Positions 1 through 8,890 are shown, counted from the first letter of the stretch. The stretch: 64,000 bases of DNA from an uncultured Pelagimonas sp. (GCA_947497905.1 CANMIH010000002.1:62001-126000); one strand, 5' to 3'. Notes: generated by a model from the sequence alone, not told the origin. A program made the numbers and translations.

Positions 1-1520
1 TGCGTGGACCTCATAATATCTGGCGCCTTATCCGCACCGGCGCCACCTTAGAGCGCACCGGCGCGATGGGTGTTGTGCTTGACGCAATGGATGCCCCGCG
101 CACGCTGCGCATCGCGGCACGCGTCCTAGGATGGCCGTTCAAGTGGCTGGGGTATGAAGGAGATCCTTCGACACCTCCTGCGGTGCGCGCGCTAACCGCA
201 CTCGGCCCCGCCTATATTAAGTTTGGTCAGATCCTCAGCACCCGCCCGGATGTGGTGGGCACCGACATGGCCCAGCAATTGCGCGTGCTGCAAGACAAGC
301 TTCCGCCCTTCTCAGTTGAAGAGGCCAAATCCGAGGTGATGTCTGAACTGGGTCGCCCGGTCGATGAGGTTTTCTCAAGCTTCTCTGAACCTGTTGCCGC
401 GGCCTCGATTGCGCAGGTCCACAAAGCCACATTGGCCGAAACCGGCGAAACTGTTGCGGTAAAAGTTCTGCGTCCCGGGATCGAACGCGCGTTTCGAAAA
501 GACATCGACGCCTTTTACCTTGCCGCTGAAATGATCGAGCTGCTCTCTCCAGCCTCTCGCCGTCTGCGCCCCTTGGAAGTGATTTCCCACTTCGAAGGTG
601 TGGTCAACGGCGAGCTGGATCTGCGTCTTGAATCCGCCTCAGCCAGTGAATTTGCCGCCAACACCACCGACGATGATGGCTTCCAACTTCCTGCCATCAA
701 ATGGGGGTATTCGGGTCGTCGCGTGATGACCATGGAATGGGCCGAAGGTGTGCAATTGGGGGACAATGATGCATTGGACGCCGCTGGACACGACCGTGTG
801 GCGCTCTCCGAACGCGTGCTACAACTGTTCTTGAACCACGCTCTGCGCGATGGTTTTTTCCACGGCGATATGCATCAGGGTAACCTGAAGGTCGCTGCCA
901 ACGGCGATATCATTGCGTTCGACTTTGGCATTATGGGTTACATCGACGAATATACCCGGCGGGTCTATGCCGAGATCCTGTTTGGCTTTATTCGCCGCGA
1001 TTACAAACGCGTCGCTCAGGTTCATTTCGAAGCGGGTTATGTGCCTGCCAATCAAGATGTCGATGAATTTGCCCGCGCCCTCCGCGCCGTGGGTGAGCCA
1101 ATCTTCGGCATGGATGCCTCGAACATTTCGATGGGCAAACTGTTGTCCTATCTCTTCGAAGTGACCGAACGCTTTGGCATGGAAACCCGGACAGAACTGA
1201 TCCTGCTGCAACGCACCATGGTTGTGGTTGAAGGTGTGGCTCGGTCGCTGAACCCCAATATGAACATCTGGACTGTGGCCAAGCCTGTGGTTGAAAACTA
1301 CATTGCGTCGTCCATCGGACCACGTGCCATTGTCGGTGATCTGATGAAAACCGCCAAAGTGATGGCCCGATTTGGCCCACGTCTTCCGGATCTCGTTGAA
1401 GCGGCTCTGCTGCGTCAAACCCAGACACAAGAAAGCGCCAAACCCAGCCCGTGGATTCAGCGCGTCATTTGGTCAGGGATAGGCGGCGCGGGTGTCGCCG
1501 CCCTGATGTTCCTGATTTAG
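1..1520 (+). CDS. ubiB: UbiB-family ubiquinone biosynthesis protein (5' end cut by one base)
   Basis: ABC1/UbiB atypical kinase-like protein needed for ubiquinone synthesis, normally at the inner membrane. The frame is open from position 3, and the first two bases (TG) look like the end of an ATG whose A lies just outside the window. The protein would then begin MRGPHNIWRLIRTG and be about 506 aa, the usual family length. The internal ATG at 66 would remove conserved sequence. Counting from that full start, the family signature KFGQ is near residues 74-77, SIAQVHKA near 137, the nucleotide-binding lysine in AVKVLRPG near 155, HGDMHQGN near 288-295 and a DFG motif near 308-310. A hydrophobic C-terminal segment (GGAGVAALMFLI) fits membrane anchoring. 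The stop overlaps the convergent flgD stop by 4 bp. The function is inferred from family membership. Confidence 0.93.
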   Translation, partial: RGPHNIWRLIRTGATLERTGAMGVVLDAMDAPRTLRIAARVLGWPFKWLGYEGDPSTPPAVRALTALGPAYIKFGQILSTRPDVVGTDMAQQLRVLQDKLPPFSVEEAKSEVMSELGRPVDEVFSSFSEPVAAASIAQVHKATLAETGETVAVKVLRPGIERAFRKDIDAFYLAAEMIELLSPASRRLRPLEVISHFEGVVNGELDLRLESASASEFAANTTDDDGFQLPAIKWGYSGRRVMTMEWAEGVQLGDNDALDAAGHDRVALSERVLQLFLNHALRDGFFHGDMHQGNLKVAANGDIIAFDFGIMGYIDEYTRRVYAEILFGFIRRDYKRVAQVHFEAGYVPANQDVDEFARALRAVGEPIFGMDASNISMGKLLSYLFEVTERFGMETRTELILLQRTMVVVEGVARSLNPNMNIWTVAKPVVENYIASSIGPRAIVGDLMKTAKVMARFGPRLPDLVEAALLRQTQTQESAKPSPWIQRVIWSGIGGAGVAALMFLI

Positions 1521-2203
1521 CCCAAGGTTGTGGGTGCCCGCAGGCCCTGAATCTGTGAGGCATCCATTTCACTGCCATCCGACAGGCGAACCTTCACGGT
1601 GCCATTGTCATCTCGAACTTCAAGGATCTGGTTGTAGGCCATCGCTGGCTTGGTATCGAGCTGCTCGCGGCCTTCAAAGTTCTCAATTTCAAACTTGTAG
1701 ACGCCGTTCGGCAGCTTGGAGCCGTCCTCCAAAGTCCCATTCCAGTACAGCGTCTCCTGTCCGACCGGGATCTCCATCTTATCGACGATCTCACCATCGG
1801 CATCGCGCACCACAAGATTGGCACTGGTGGCATCCTCAGCATACTGCGGACGCATCGATACAAGCTGACCGGTGAACAACACAGGCGCAGGCGCCAGCCC
1901 TTCCATGCCAACAAGCGAGCCCATCTGCTGAAGCGAGTTTGAGGCAAAGGCCGAGCTGATTTCTTTCAATGTGTCATTGGTCAGAACCTGCTGTTCCACC
2001 GACGAGAACTGGGCCAACTGAGTGGCGAACTCTGTTGATTCCATGGGGTTCATGGGATCCTGGTTCTGCATCTGTGTTGTCATCATTTTGAGAAAGGTCT
2101 CAAAATCTGAGTTCAACTTGGTTCCGCTCGCCTCTGGGGGCTTAACACCATTGGACGTGCTGCCTGTTGTGGTGTTTGGGGTTGCTGCTGCGACTGAGGT
2201 CAT
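1517..2203 (-). CDS. flgD: Flagellar hook assembly scaffold FlgD
   Basis: Hook-capping protein that promotes polymerisation of FlgE at the distal end of the growing hook and is later displaced. The 228-aa product has the conserved N-terminal FlgD block (FETFLKMMTTQMQNQDPMNP, then EFATQLAQFSSVEQQ) and a C-terminal Tudor/Fn3-like part with the signature DGEIVDKMEI...TLYWNGTLEDG...LPNGVYKFEI. I chose the ATG at 2203. An in-frame ATG further upstream would give a non-conserved leader lying within fliK. It follows fliK on the same strand with a 10-bp gap, so the two are probably co-transcribed. It ends against ubiB with a 4-bp convergent overlap and no visible terminator. Confidence 0.95.
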   Translation of the reverse strand: MTSVAAATPNTTTGSTSNGVKPPEASGTKLNSDFETFLKMMTTQMQNQDPMNPMESTEFATQLAQFSSVEQQVLTNDTLKEISSAFASNSLQQMGSLVGMEGLAPAPVLFTGQLVSMRPQYAEDATSANLVVRDADGEIVDKMEIPVGQETLYWNGTLEDGSKLPNGVYKFEIENFEGREQLDTKPAMAYNQILEVRDDNGTVKVRLSDGSEMDASQIQGLRAPTTLG

Positions 2204-2213
2204 ATCTTGGGTC

Positions 2214-4583
2214 TCACACTCTGATATCCAGACCATCGGTTGCGGTCTGGGGACGCGGTTCTGCATCCTGTTCTTCAATTACCGGCTCGGCTTTGGTCGT
2301 CTGACCTTGTCCGCCCGACGCTGAGCCTTGGCCATCATCACCAAAGCTAAATTCTGCTCCCTCGTATCCTGCGGCAGCAAGATCTTGCGCCAACTGATCA
2401 ATGTTGCGGCGCATCAGATCCAAAGTTTCCGGGCGGTCCGCCTGAATGGTTACAACCATGCCATGTTCGCTTGGTGCCATCTGAAGCCGCACCGAGCCCA
2501 ATTCTTCGGGGCTCAGACGGATTTCCACGCCGCCGTTGCTCATTTTGTTCAGGTTTTCAGAGACCTGGCGCATGACGTTTGCGGCCTCAGCTCGGGCCTG
2601 TTGCTGGGGTTGCTGAGGCGCGGGCGCTGCACTGGTCTGAGTGCTGCGGCTCTCACTGAACTGGGACAGCGCCTGCTCTACCACAGCATCTTCAGATCCA
2701 TCGGATACGGAGGGATGAATGACGGATCCCGGAGCGGCAGGTGCCACTGCTTTTACTGAGGTTTCGGTACCTGTGGCCTTTGCCATAACCGCAGACATTG
2801 AGCTATCGCGTCTCTTGTCTGTCGCCTGCTGAACAACTTGAACAAACTCTGAGGATTTGACCATGTCATCCGCATAACGCGTCGCTGACTGCGGCTCCGC
2901 AGTTAACGGCTCTACCTGTGCAGTCTGAGGAGACTGGGTTACAGGCGGTGCTTTTGCAGCATCACTCTGAGTGGCGCTAGGTGCCGTGCGAGTCTCCGCA
3001 TGGGTGGCCATGGCTTGCTGCGTGGCCTCTATCGACCGCCCTTCTGCCCGCACCGACTGTTCCGTACGACCCAGTGACCGAAGCTCAAATTCGATATCTG
3101 TATCGCCGTCAGCCAGGACCGATTGACCATCCGCCCTTGCGGTGTCCGCGGCCGCTGCGCTGGCCGCTGTGGCTGTTGTTTGAGTACTGGTTCCGCCTGA
3201 AGGTGCCGAGGGCGCCGTTTCAGGGAAAACAAAACTGGTTTTAGGGGTCTCTGCTGTCATGACAGCAGATTGAGGCGCAGGCATTGGAGCCACCTCAGGC
3301 CCTTTTTGCGCCGCATCGCTCACATTAGAGGCTGCAAAAACAGCTTCTCGTACGCTGACTGACGCCGTTTTCAAATTCTGTCGCGAATCAAACTGAACCG
3401 TTTCGGCCTTTGGTGTGACCAAGCCACTTTCCCGCCTATCTGCATAGAGACGAGATTCGACTTTCTCCTGAACGGTTTGTTCGCCAAGGCTCGACCCATC
3501 CGACTTCGGTTTTCCAGCCCCTGCCAACAGACCAGTTTCTTTTCCAACCGAGACCGGATTTTGCGAACCATCAGGGGTTGCCACTACACCAATCTCCGAG
3601 GCAGCAACCTTCGCTGAACCTGGCAAATCCGAAACCGAAGACAGCCCTGCCATCTCTGCTTTTGCTGCCATAACTGCCTCAGTCGGCAGAGGACGGGATT
3701 GAACGACCCTCGGTTTGGCGGGCTCAGCAGACGCGGCAGATGTCGCCGACGCTTTCGGATCTGCCACGGTTTCACTTGTCTCTGCTCGCGAAACTTGTCC
3801 CTCATTCACAAGAGGAGCCTTTGTCTCAACTTTGGCGACCTCAGGGATATTGTCCGCTGCGCTTTTCGACGCAGAGCCTCGTTCAGCTGGCACGACCAAC
3901 TCAGGAGTGACCCTCGGTTTGTCCTCCGAAGAGGTCAACACCGCTGTCTTTGCGGGTGCGAGCACATCTTCAGATGTCTCAGACACCTCACCTACAGTCT
4001 GCGTAACTGTGTCGACTTTTTGTGTTGTTGATATCCCAACGTCTGCCTTTGCCACATCCGGAGTCGTCGCCGGGACAGGCGTTCCCAGCATCGCTGCACG
4101 CAGGGCATCAACCTGAGCCTCTTGAATAGGGAGAGCTGCTCCGGCTGCATTTTTTACAGCGGGGTTTTCACCCTGATGCTCGGCTCCAGTGAGGGTCAAG
4201 CCGTCATCCTCTGCATATTCTGGTTCGACCTGGTCCTCATAGTCGTCGGTGGCCCCATAGTCGGCGTCATCATAGTGGTCGGCGTTCTCATCCGAAAAAT
4301 CAGCGATTTCGTCACCGTCCGGCATATCATCGAGATCAATCTCGGTGTCGTCTCCAACCCCTTCTTCAATCACCGCGTCATCCGATTCGCTTGCATCAGC
4401 AGATTTTTCTACATCTTCGGCAAGCTTGGTTTCCGGGTTAGGAGTTTTGGACGCCTTCGCATCCTGACCAGCAAGAATCTTTGCAAAATCAAGGTCATTA
4501 TCTGTTTTTGAAGTCTGCTGACCCATCTCACCGGTGAGGGGAGTGGGGGCGGCACCAACTGTCGTCATCAATGGGCTAAGCAT
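2214..4583 (-). CDS. fliK: Flagellar hook-length control protein FliK
   Basis: Secreted molecular ruler that sets hook length and switches export specificity through FlhB. The product is 789 aa, about twice the size of enterobacterial FliK. Residues from about 50 to 120 are strongly acidic (many Asp/Glu/Tyr), and the centre is a long low-complexity Ala/Ser/Thr/Glu stretch. The C-terminal Flg_hook domain is clear near residues 680-760 (GGVEIRLSPEELGSVRLQM, then VVTIQADRPETLDLMRR). The ATG at 4583 is preceded by GGAGCAACT, a good ribosome binding site. An in-frame start 45 bp upstream lacks one. It is divergent from the flgJ-like gene and leads the fliK-flgD unit. Rhizobial homologues were once called MotD. 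Confidence 0.92.
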   Translation of the reverse strand: MLSPLMTTVGAAPTPLTGEMGQQTSKTDNDLDFAKILAGQDAKASKTPNPETKLAEDVEKSADASESDDAVIEEGVGDDTEIDLDDMPDGDEIADFSDENADHYDDADYGATDDYEDQVEPEYAEDDGLTLTGAEHQGENPAVKNAAGAALPIQEAQVDALRAAMLGTPVPATTPDVAKADVGISTTQKVDTVTQTVGEVSETSEDVLAPAKTAVLTSSEDKPRVTPELVVPAERGSASKSAADNIPEVAKVETKAPLVNEGQVSRAETSETVADPKASATSAASAEPAKPRVVQSRPLPTEAVMAAKAEMAGLSSVSDLPGSAKVAASEIGVVATPDGSQNPVSVGKETGLLAGAGKPKSDGSSLGEQTVQEKVESRLYADRRESGLVTPKAETVQFDSRQNLKTASVSVREAVFAASNVSDAAQKGPEVAPMPAPQSAVMTAETPKTSFVFPETAPSAPSGGTSTQTTATAASAAAADTARADGQSVLADGDTDIEFELRSLGRTEQSVRAEGRSIEATQQAMATHAETRTAPSATQSDAAKAPPVTQSPQTAQVEPLTAEPQSATRYADDMVKSSEFVQVVQQATDKRRDSSMSAVMAKATGTETSVKAVAPAAPGSVIHPSVSDGSEDAVVEQALSQFSESRSTQTSAAPAPQQPQQQARAEAANVMRQVSENLNKMSNGGVEIRLSPEELGSVRLQMAPSEHGMVVTIQADRPETLDLMRRNIDQLAQDLAAAGYEGAEFSFGDDGQGSASGGQGQTTKAEPVIEEQDAEPRPQTATDGLDIRV

Positions 4584-4696
4584 AGTTGCTCCGGGAATTC
4601 TTCCGTTGACGCAACTTAGACTCCACATCCTTACCGGTTCTTTACCGAGATGCAGACAAATTCATTCAAGTGAGTCGAATTGAAAGGAAGAGGCCC

Positions 4697-4984
4697 GTGG
4701 AAATCACAACCACTCCCCCGCTCTCGGGGCCGTCCCAGCGTCAGGACAACCGTCAGGATCAGGCCCTGCGCGAAGCCGCGCAAGAACTGGAGGCGACCTT
4801 TCTAGCCGAAATGCTGAAATCTGCAGGTGTCGGCGAAACGCCGGAAGCCTTCGGTGGCGGCGCCGGTGAAGATCAATTCGCATCCATGCTGCGCCTAGAA
4901 CAGGCGCGCCAACTGGCAGCGACCGGTGGAATCGGACTTGCCGAACACATTTTTCATTCCTTGAAGGAGAACCTCAATGACTGA
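4697..4984 (+). CDS. Rod-binding protein (FlgJ N-terminal domain type)
   Basis: Small protein of the rod-binding (FlgJ N-terminal) family, thought to cap or help assemble the flagellar rod. The sequence ALREAAQELEATFLAEMLKS followed by FGGGAGEDQFASMLRLEQAR is the family signature. There is no C-terminal muramidase domain, as is usual in alphaproteobacteria, where a separate enzyme opens the peptidoglycan. No ATG is available. The GTG at 4697 has AGGAAGAGG upstream and gives 95 aa. Another in-frame GTG at 4670 lacks a clear ribosome binding site. It overlaps the following FlgN-like gene by 8 bp, which suggests translational coupling. Confidence 0.85.
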   Translation: MEITTTPPLSGPSQRQDNRQDQALREAAQELEATFLAEMLKSAGVGETPEAFGGGAGEDQFASMLRLEQARQLAATGGIGLAEHIFHSLKENLND

Positions 4985-5327
4985 CACCTCTCTCACCACG
5001 CGTCTTGAAGATCTGGTTGCCGCAGAACGCGAAGCGCTTCTGGCCGGTGATTTTGAACGCATCGCGGAGTTGATGGACGAAAAAGAATCGCTGACGCAGG
5101 ACCTGCAGACAGCTGACGAGTTCACAGTTACTGAAATTGCACCCCTGCGGGATGGGTTGCGCCGTAACCAAGAGCTCTTTGATCAGGCGCTGGCGGGGAT
5201 TCGCAATGTGGCTTCTCGACTTGGGGACCTCAATCGCATTCGCAAATCCATGGATACATATGACGCCTATGGCCGCCGCATGACCATCGACGCACCACAT
5301 ATGAACAAGCTCGAGCGCAGAGCTTAA
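4977..5327 (+). CDS. flgN: FlgN-like flagellar export chaperone
   Basis: A 116-aa, mostly helical, acidic protein with FlgN-family character. FlgN binds the hook-filament junction proteins FlgK and FlgL in the cytoplasm and delivers them to the export gate. The sequence shows heptad-like helices (LVAAEREALLAGDFERIAELMDEKE) and a C-terminal amphipathic stretch ending MNKLERRA. The start overlaps the flgJ-like gene by 8 bp. The flagellin gene follows after a 197-bp gap. The assignment rests on size, helical pattern and position. FlgN proteins diverge quickly, so a profile search would firm it up. Confidence 0.75.
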   Translation: MTDTSLTTRLEDLVAAEREALLAGDFERIAELMDEKESLTQDLQTADEFTVTEIAPLRDGLRRNQELFDQALAGIRNVASRLGDLNRIRKSMDTYDAYGRRMTIDAPHMNKLERRA

Positions 5328-5524
5328 GGATTTAATTCAAATGTGAATGAAGTTGAGCGGGGATCTTAGGTCGACATTAGGACTCCCCGGTCAATTTACC
5401 CCTGCATCCAAACACGGATGGCGCGGTTCAGAACTACAAGCCGCACCCGTCAGAAAGACGTCAGAGATGCCGCTCGCGGCGACCCAAAAACAGCGCAAAA
5501 GCGCTTATGAATAAAGGACATAAC
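5328..5524 (+). other. Leader region upstream of flagellin
   Basis: A 197-bp non-coding gap before the flagellin gene that probably holds its promoter and 5' untranslated region. I looked for sigma-28 and sigma-54 consensus elements and saw none that I would defend. AAAGGAC just upstream of the flagellin ATG is the ribosome binding site. Confidence 0.35.
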
Positions 5525-6820
5525 ATGTCTAGCATCCTGACGAACAACGGCGCCATGGTTGCGCTGCAAACCCTGAAATCCATCAACAGCGATATGGCGA
5601 CCACCCAGAGCCAGATTTCGACCGGCAAAAACGTTGCCAGTGCGAAAGACAACTCGGCGGTTTGGGCGATTTCAAAGGTGATGGAAGCCGATGTAAAAGG
5701 CTTCAAAGGGATTTCCGACAGCCTTAACCTTGGACAGTCGACCGTGACCGTAGCACGTCAGGCTTCGGAAACCGTCACCGAACTTCTGACCGACATCAAA
5801 GGTAAGATTGTCGCCGCGCAGGAAGAGAACGTTGATCGCGAAAAAATCCAGACCGACATTAATGCACTGCGCGATCAGATTGGTGCGGTTGTTGGCGCGG
5901 CCCAATTCAATGGTCTGAACCTACTGTCGAACCAAGAGACGACTGCCGGGTCAGATACCGTAAATGTGCTGGCGTCTCTTGACCGTTCCGGTACAGGCGT
6001 TGCTGCCTCGGATATCACCGTAACGAAACAAGACCTCGGCACCAATGCCGCAGTTATTACCGGCGCCGCTCAGGCAACGGGTGGCGCTGAAATGTCCGGT
6101 TCCGCTGCGGGCGCGACCCAGGCCGTCGCTGGTGCGGCCACCGCGAACACCACCGATTTCACCATCGAACCAGCTGGCGTTGCAGCCGGCGTTGGCTACA
6201 GCATTTCGCTGTCCGCAGGCGCAGGTGATTTCGCAAGTTCGAACACCACCTCGGCCACCGGCCGTCCTTCGGAAATCATGTATGTTGCGCGTGTCGGTGA
6301 CACGGCACAGGACGTTTTCGACGGTCTGAATGATGCGCTCAAAACACATCTCGCCGGTAATGGATTGGACTCTGACGATCTGTCGATGTCGTTCAATGCC
6401 ACCAGCGGTGCGGTAACCGTGACCGGTTCGACCACCGTCGGCAATGACGTGACCGTGCGCGCAGATACTTATGCCGCCGCGGGTAACACAATCGGTGGTG
6501 GTCTGGGCGAGATTTCCCAGATCGATGTGACCACACAGGAAGGCGTTGATAGCGCCCTGACCGCCGTAGAAGGTCTGATCCAAACCTCGATCGATGCCGC
6601 AGCATCCTTTGGTTCGGTTCAAGGCCGCATTGAAACACAGTCCGAGTTCATCTCGGGTCTGACCGACGCTCTGAAATCGGGCATCGGTACTCTGGTTGAC
6701 GCCGACATGGAAGAAACATCGGCGAAACTTCAGGCCCTGCAGGTCCAGCAACAGCTGGGTGTTCAGGCTCTGTCGATTGCCAACCAGGCACCACAGCAGC
6801 TGCTGTCGCTCTTCCGTTAA
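5525..6820 (+). CDS. fliC: Flagellin
   Basis: Filament subunit, exported through the flagellar type III system. The 431-aa product has the conserved D0/D1 helices at the N terminus (MSSILTNNGAMVALQTLKSI, then QISTGKNVASAKDNSA) and at the C terminus (ETSAKLQALQVQQQLGVQAL ending LLSLFR). The central region, about residues 150-345, is rich in Ala, Thr, Gly and Ser and corresponds to the surface-exposed variable domains. I used the ATG at 5525 because AAAGGACATAAC lies just before it and MSSILTN is the usual start. An in-frame ATG at 5507 is less likely. It is followed by a hairpin and then flaF and flbT, which control flagellin synthesis in alphaproteobacteria. Confidence 0.97.
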   Translation: MSSILTNNGAMVALQTLKSINSDMATTQSQISTGKNVASAKDNSAVWAISKVMEADVKGFKGISDSLNLGQSTVTVARQASETVTELLTDIKGKIVAAQEENVDREKIQTDINALRDQIGAVVGAAQFNGLNLLSNQETTAGSDTVNVLASLDRSGTGVAASDITVTKQDLGTNAAVITGAAQATGGAEMSGSAAGATQAVAGAATANTTDFTIEPAGVAAGVGYSISLSAGAGDFASSNTTSATGRPSEIMYVARVGDTAQDVFDGLNDALKTHLAGNGLDSDDLSMSFNATSGAVTVTGSTTVGNDVTVRADTYAAAGNTIGGGLGEISQIDVTTQEGVDSALTAVEGLIQTSIDAAASFGSVQGRIETQSEFISGLTDALKSGIGTLVDADMEETSAKLQALQVQQQLGVQALSIANQAPQQLLSLFR

Positions 6821-6834
6821 TTCGGAACACTCGG

Positions 6835-6859
6835 GGGGCCGGACCAACCGGCCCTCTTT
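6835..6859 (+). terminator. Hairpin after flagellin
   Basis: GGGCCGG (6836-6842), loop ACCAA and CCGGCCC (6848-6854) form a stem followed by TCTTT. The U-tract is short, so it may act as a partial terminator or an mRNA 3' stabiliser that leaves flagellin mRNA in excess of flaF-flbT. Confidence 0.6.
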
Positions 6860-6893
6860 GAAACTATGATCATTCAAACCAGAAGGTTATGAA

Positions 6894-7271
6894 GTGAACG
6901 CCCAAACAATGGCCAAACGCGCCTACGCCCAAACCGCTCAGACGACGAAAACGCCCCGCGGCATCGAGTATGAGCTTATCGCGCGAATCACGCACCGGAT
7001 CAAAGCCGCCGCTGAAGGTGGTGCCAGTGCCTATCCCAAACTTGTCGAAGCCCTCTCTGACAACCACCGTCTCTGGACCACATTGGCCATCGACGTCGCG
7101 GATCAGGAAAATGAGCTTCCACAAGAGCTTCGGGCTCAGATCTTCTATCTTGCTGAATTTGTCCAGCAGCACACAAACAAGGTGCTTATGAAAAAAGCCC
7201 GCCTTGCTCCGCTGCTTGAAATTAATGCTGCCATTCTCCGCGGGCTTGGTGGCCGGAGGGTTACACGATGA
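6894..7271 (+). CDS. flaF: Flagellar biosynthesis regulator FlaF
   Basis: FlaF is required for flagellin secretion and works with FlbT in controlling flagellin production in Caulobacter and its relatives. The 125-aa product matches the family in size and in motifs (RGIEYELIARITHRIKAA, then LVEALSDNHRLWTTLAIDVA and LRAQIFYLAEFVQQHT). The start is GTG, with AGAAGG about 7 nt upstream. The ATG at 6889 is in another frame and stops after two codons. It overlaps flbT by 4 bp (ATGA). Confidence 0.94.
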   Translation: MNAQTMAKRAYAQTAQTTKTPRGIEYELIARITHRIKAAAEGGASAYPKLVEALSDNHRLWTTLAIDVADQENELPQELRAQIFYLAEFVQQHTNKVLMKKARLAPLLEINAAILRGLGGRRVTR

Positions 7272-7672
7272 GCGGATTGGTTCTTAAACTTGGTCCACGT
7301 GAGCGCGTTCTTATCAACGGCGCGGTAATTGAAAACGGCGATCGCCGCAGCCGGATGTCAATTGTGACACCCAATGCAAATGTGCTGCGCCTGCGGGATG
7401 CCATTCACCCGGAAGAGGCTAAAACGCCAGTTCGGCGTCTGTGCTACACTGCGCAGCTTATTCTGACCGGCGATACCGATGCCGAGGATGCCCGCAACCA
7501 GCTGTTGCCGCGTATCGAAGAGCTCAGCCATATTCTGGTTGATCCAGACAGCCGTCGCTTGCTGTCGCAGGCCACCGATTCGCTGCTGGGCGATCAGTTT
7601 TATCAGTGCCTCAAGGCACTACGTGCTCTGATCCCACGCGAAGATCGGCTTTTGGCGACAGGTGCCCAATGA
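7268..7672 (+). CDS. flbT: Flagellin mRNA regulator FlbT
   Basis: FlbT binds flagellin mRNA in Caulobacter and coordinates its translation and decay with hook completion. The 134-aa sequence has the family opening (LVLKLGPRERVLINGAVIEN), the central RRLCYTAQLILTG and a helical C terminus (FYQCLKALRALIPRED). It is coupled by ATGA overlaps to flaF upstream and to the DUF1217 gene downstream, so the three are one translational unit. Confidence 0.95.
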   Translation: MSGLVLKLGPRERVLINGAVIENGDRRSRMSIVTPNANVLRLRDAIHPEEAKTPVRRLCYTAQLILTGDTDAEDARNQLLPRIEELSHILVDPDSRRLLSQATDSLLGDQFYQCLKALRALIPREDRLLATGAQ

Positions 7673-8868
7673 GCTTTCAGCCCACCATTGTCGGAAGCGG
7701 CTTGTTGGGCTGGCAATTCCTGCGGTCCACCATGGACACGCAGGTCAAAGCCTTTAATTCGTCGACAACACTGAACCGAGATATCGACTATTTCAAAGAG
7801 AATATCGGTAAGGTGGAATCGCCGGAGGATTTGGTAAACGACCGACGGCTTCTGTCGGTCGCTTTGTCTGCCTTTGGGCTTGAAGACCAGATCGACAGCA
7901 AGTTCATGATCAAAAAGGTGCTAGAAGAAGGCGCCGAAGATGACAACGCACTGGCCAATAAACTGAACGACAGCCGTTATGTCGCCCTGGCCAATGCCTT
8001 TACCTTCGAAAAAGTTCTTGAACCCAAAACCCAGGAAGCGGGCTTTGGTGAGGATCTTCTCAAAAAATACGAAGCCAATGTTCTGGAGAACATGGAGGCC
8101 GGGCTCGCCGAATCGGGTGACACCAACACCAGTTACGGCGATGCGATCCGGACTCAGGTGGCGCTTAACATTGAACGGGACACTGCCGATTTCAAAGCGG
8201 CAATCGGCTCGGTCACATCCGCGCAGGATTTGATCGCCAATCCAACGCTTTACCGCGTCACAATGGTGGCCTTTGATCTCGAAGGCAAAAGCCCTGCCTT
8301 GATGCAACGGGTTCTTGAACAGGGCACCGATGATGCCACTGATCTCGCCAATGTTCTGGGTGATCAGCGCATGGTTGATATGGCGAAAACCTTTGAGTTC
8401 AATCGCCAGCCGGTCTCGCCTTTGGCGGACCCTGCATTTGCCGATGAAATCATCTCGGATTTTCGCAATCACGAGTTTGAGGTGGCTGTTGGAAATGTCG
8501 ACAACACGTTGCGAACCGCGCTGAACTATGAACGCGCGATGCCAAATCTGGCGACTTCAGAGGCAAGTGACAACACCAAGTGGTATCAGGTTCTGGGAAC
8601 CACGTCGTTGCGCAGAGTGTTCGAAGCGGCGCTTGGCCTGCCTTCAGGGTTTAGTCAGATTGATCTCGACAAACAGGTTGAGACCATGAAGGAAAAAACC
8701 GAAAGCCGCTTTGGTATCAAGGATTTCTCTGAACTGGCGGAACCAGAGAACATGAATCGGGTGATTGAGACCTATCTCATGATGAACCAGGTTCGGGAGT
8801 TCCAGGCTGCAAATACATCCTCAGTTGCACTCACCCTGCTACAGCAGATCCCGTCCCCTTCCTATTAA
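7669..8868 (+). CDS. DUF1217 flagellar protein with internal repeats
   Basis: A 399-aa protein of the DUF1217 family, found in flagellar clusters of Rhodobacterales and Rhizobiales. Its molecular role is not established. Two similar units are visible, residues about 35-114 and 166-244. They share the pattern FK..IG.V.S..DL, then V...AF.LE, then VLE.G..D...LAN.L.D.R, then A..F.F. A weaker third unit covers about 285-390. No signal peptide or membrane segment is seen, and the N terminus (MSFQPTIVGSGLLGWQFLRS) resembles that of some flagellar axial or export substrates. The ATG at 7669 overlaps the flbT stop. It ends at a strong bidirectional terminator facing fliI. Confidence 0.85.
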   Translation: MSFQPTIVGSGLLGWQFLRSTMDTQVKAFNSSTTLNRDIDYFKENIGKVESPEDLVNDRRLLSVALSAFGLEDQIDSKFMIKKVLEEGAEDDNALANKLNDSRYVALANAFTFEKVLEPKTQEAGFGEDLLKKYEANVLENMEAGLAESGDTNTSYGDAIRTQVALNIERDTADFKAAIGSVTSAQDLIANPTLYRVTMVAFDLEGKSPALMQRVLEQGTDDATDLANVLGDQRMVDMAKTFEFNRQPVSPLADPAFADEIISDFRNHEFEVAVGNVDNTLRTALNYERAMPNLATSEASDNTKWYQVLGTTSLRRVFEAALGLPSGFSQIDLDKQVETMKEKTESRFGIKDFSELAEPENMNRVIETYLMMNQVREFQAANTSSVALTLLQQIPSPSY

Positions 8869-8890
8869 GACAACATCTACTCATTGACAA

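Noticed and set aside
5951-6877. Open frame of about 308 codons on the minus strand
   Set aside because: Antisense to flagellin; arises from the regular codon use of the Ala/Thr-rich central region.
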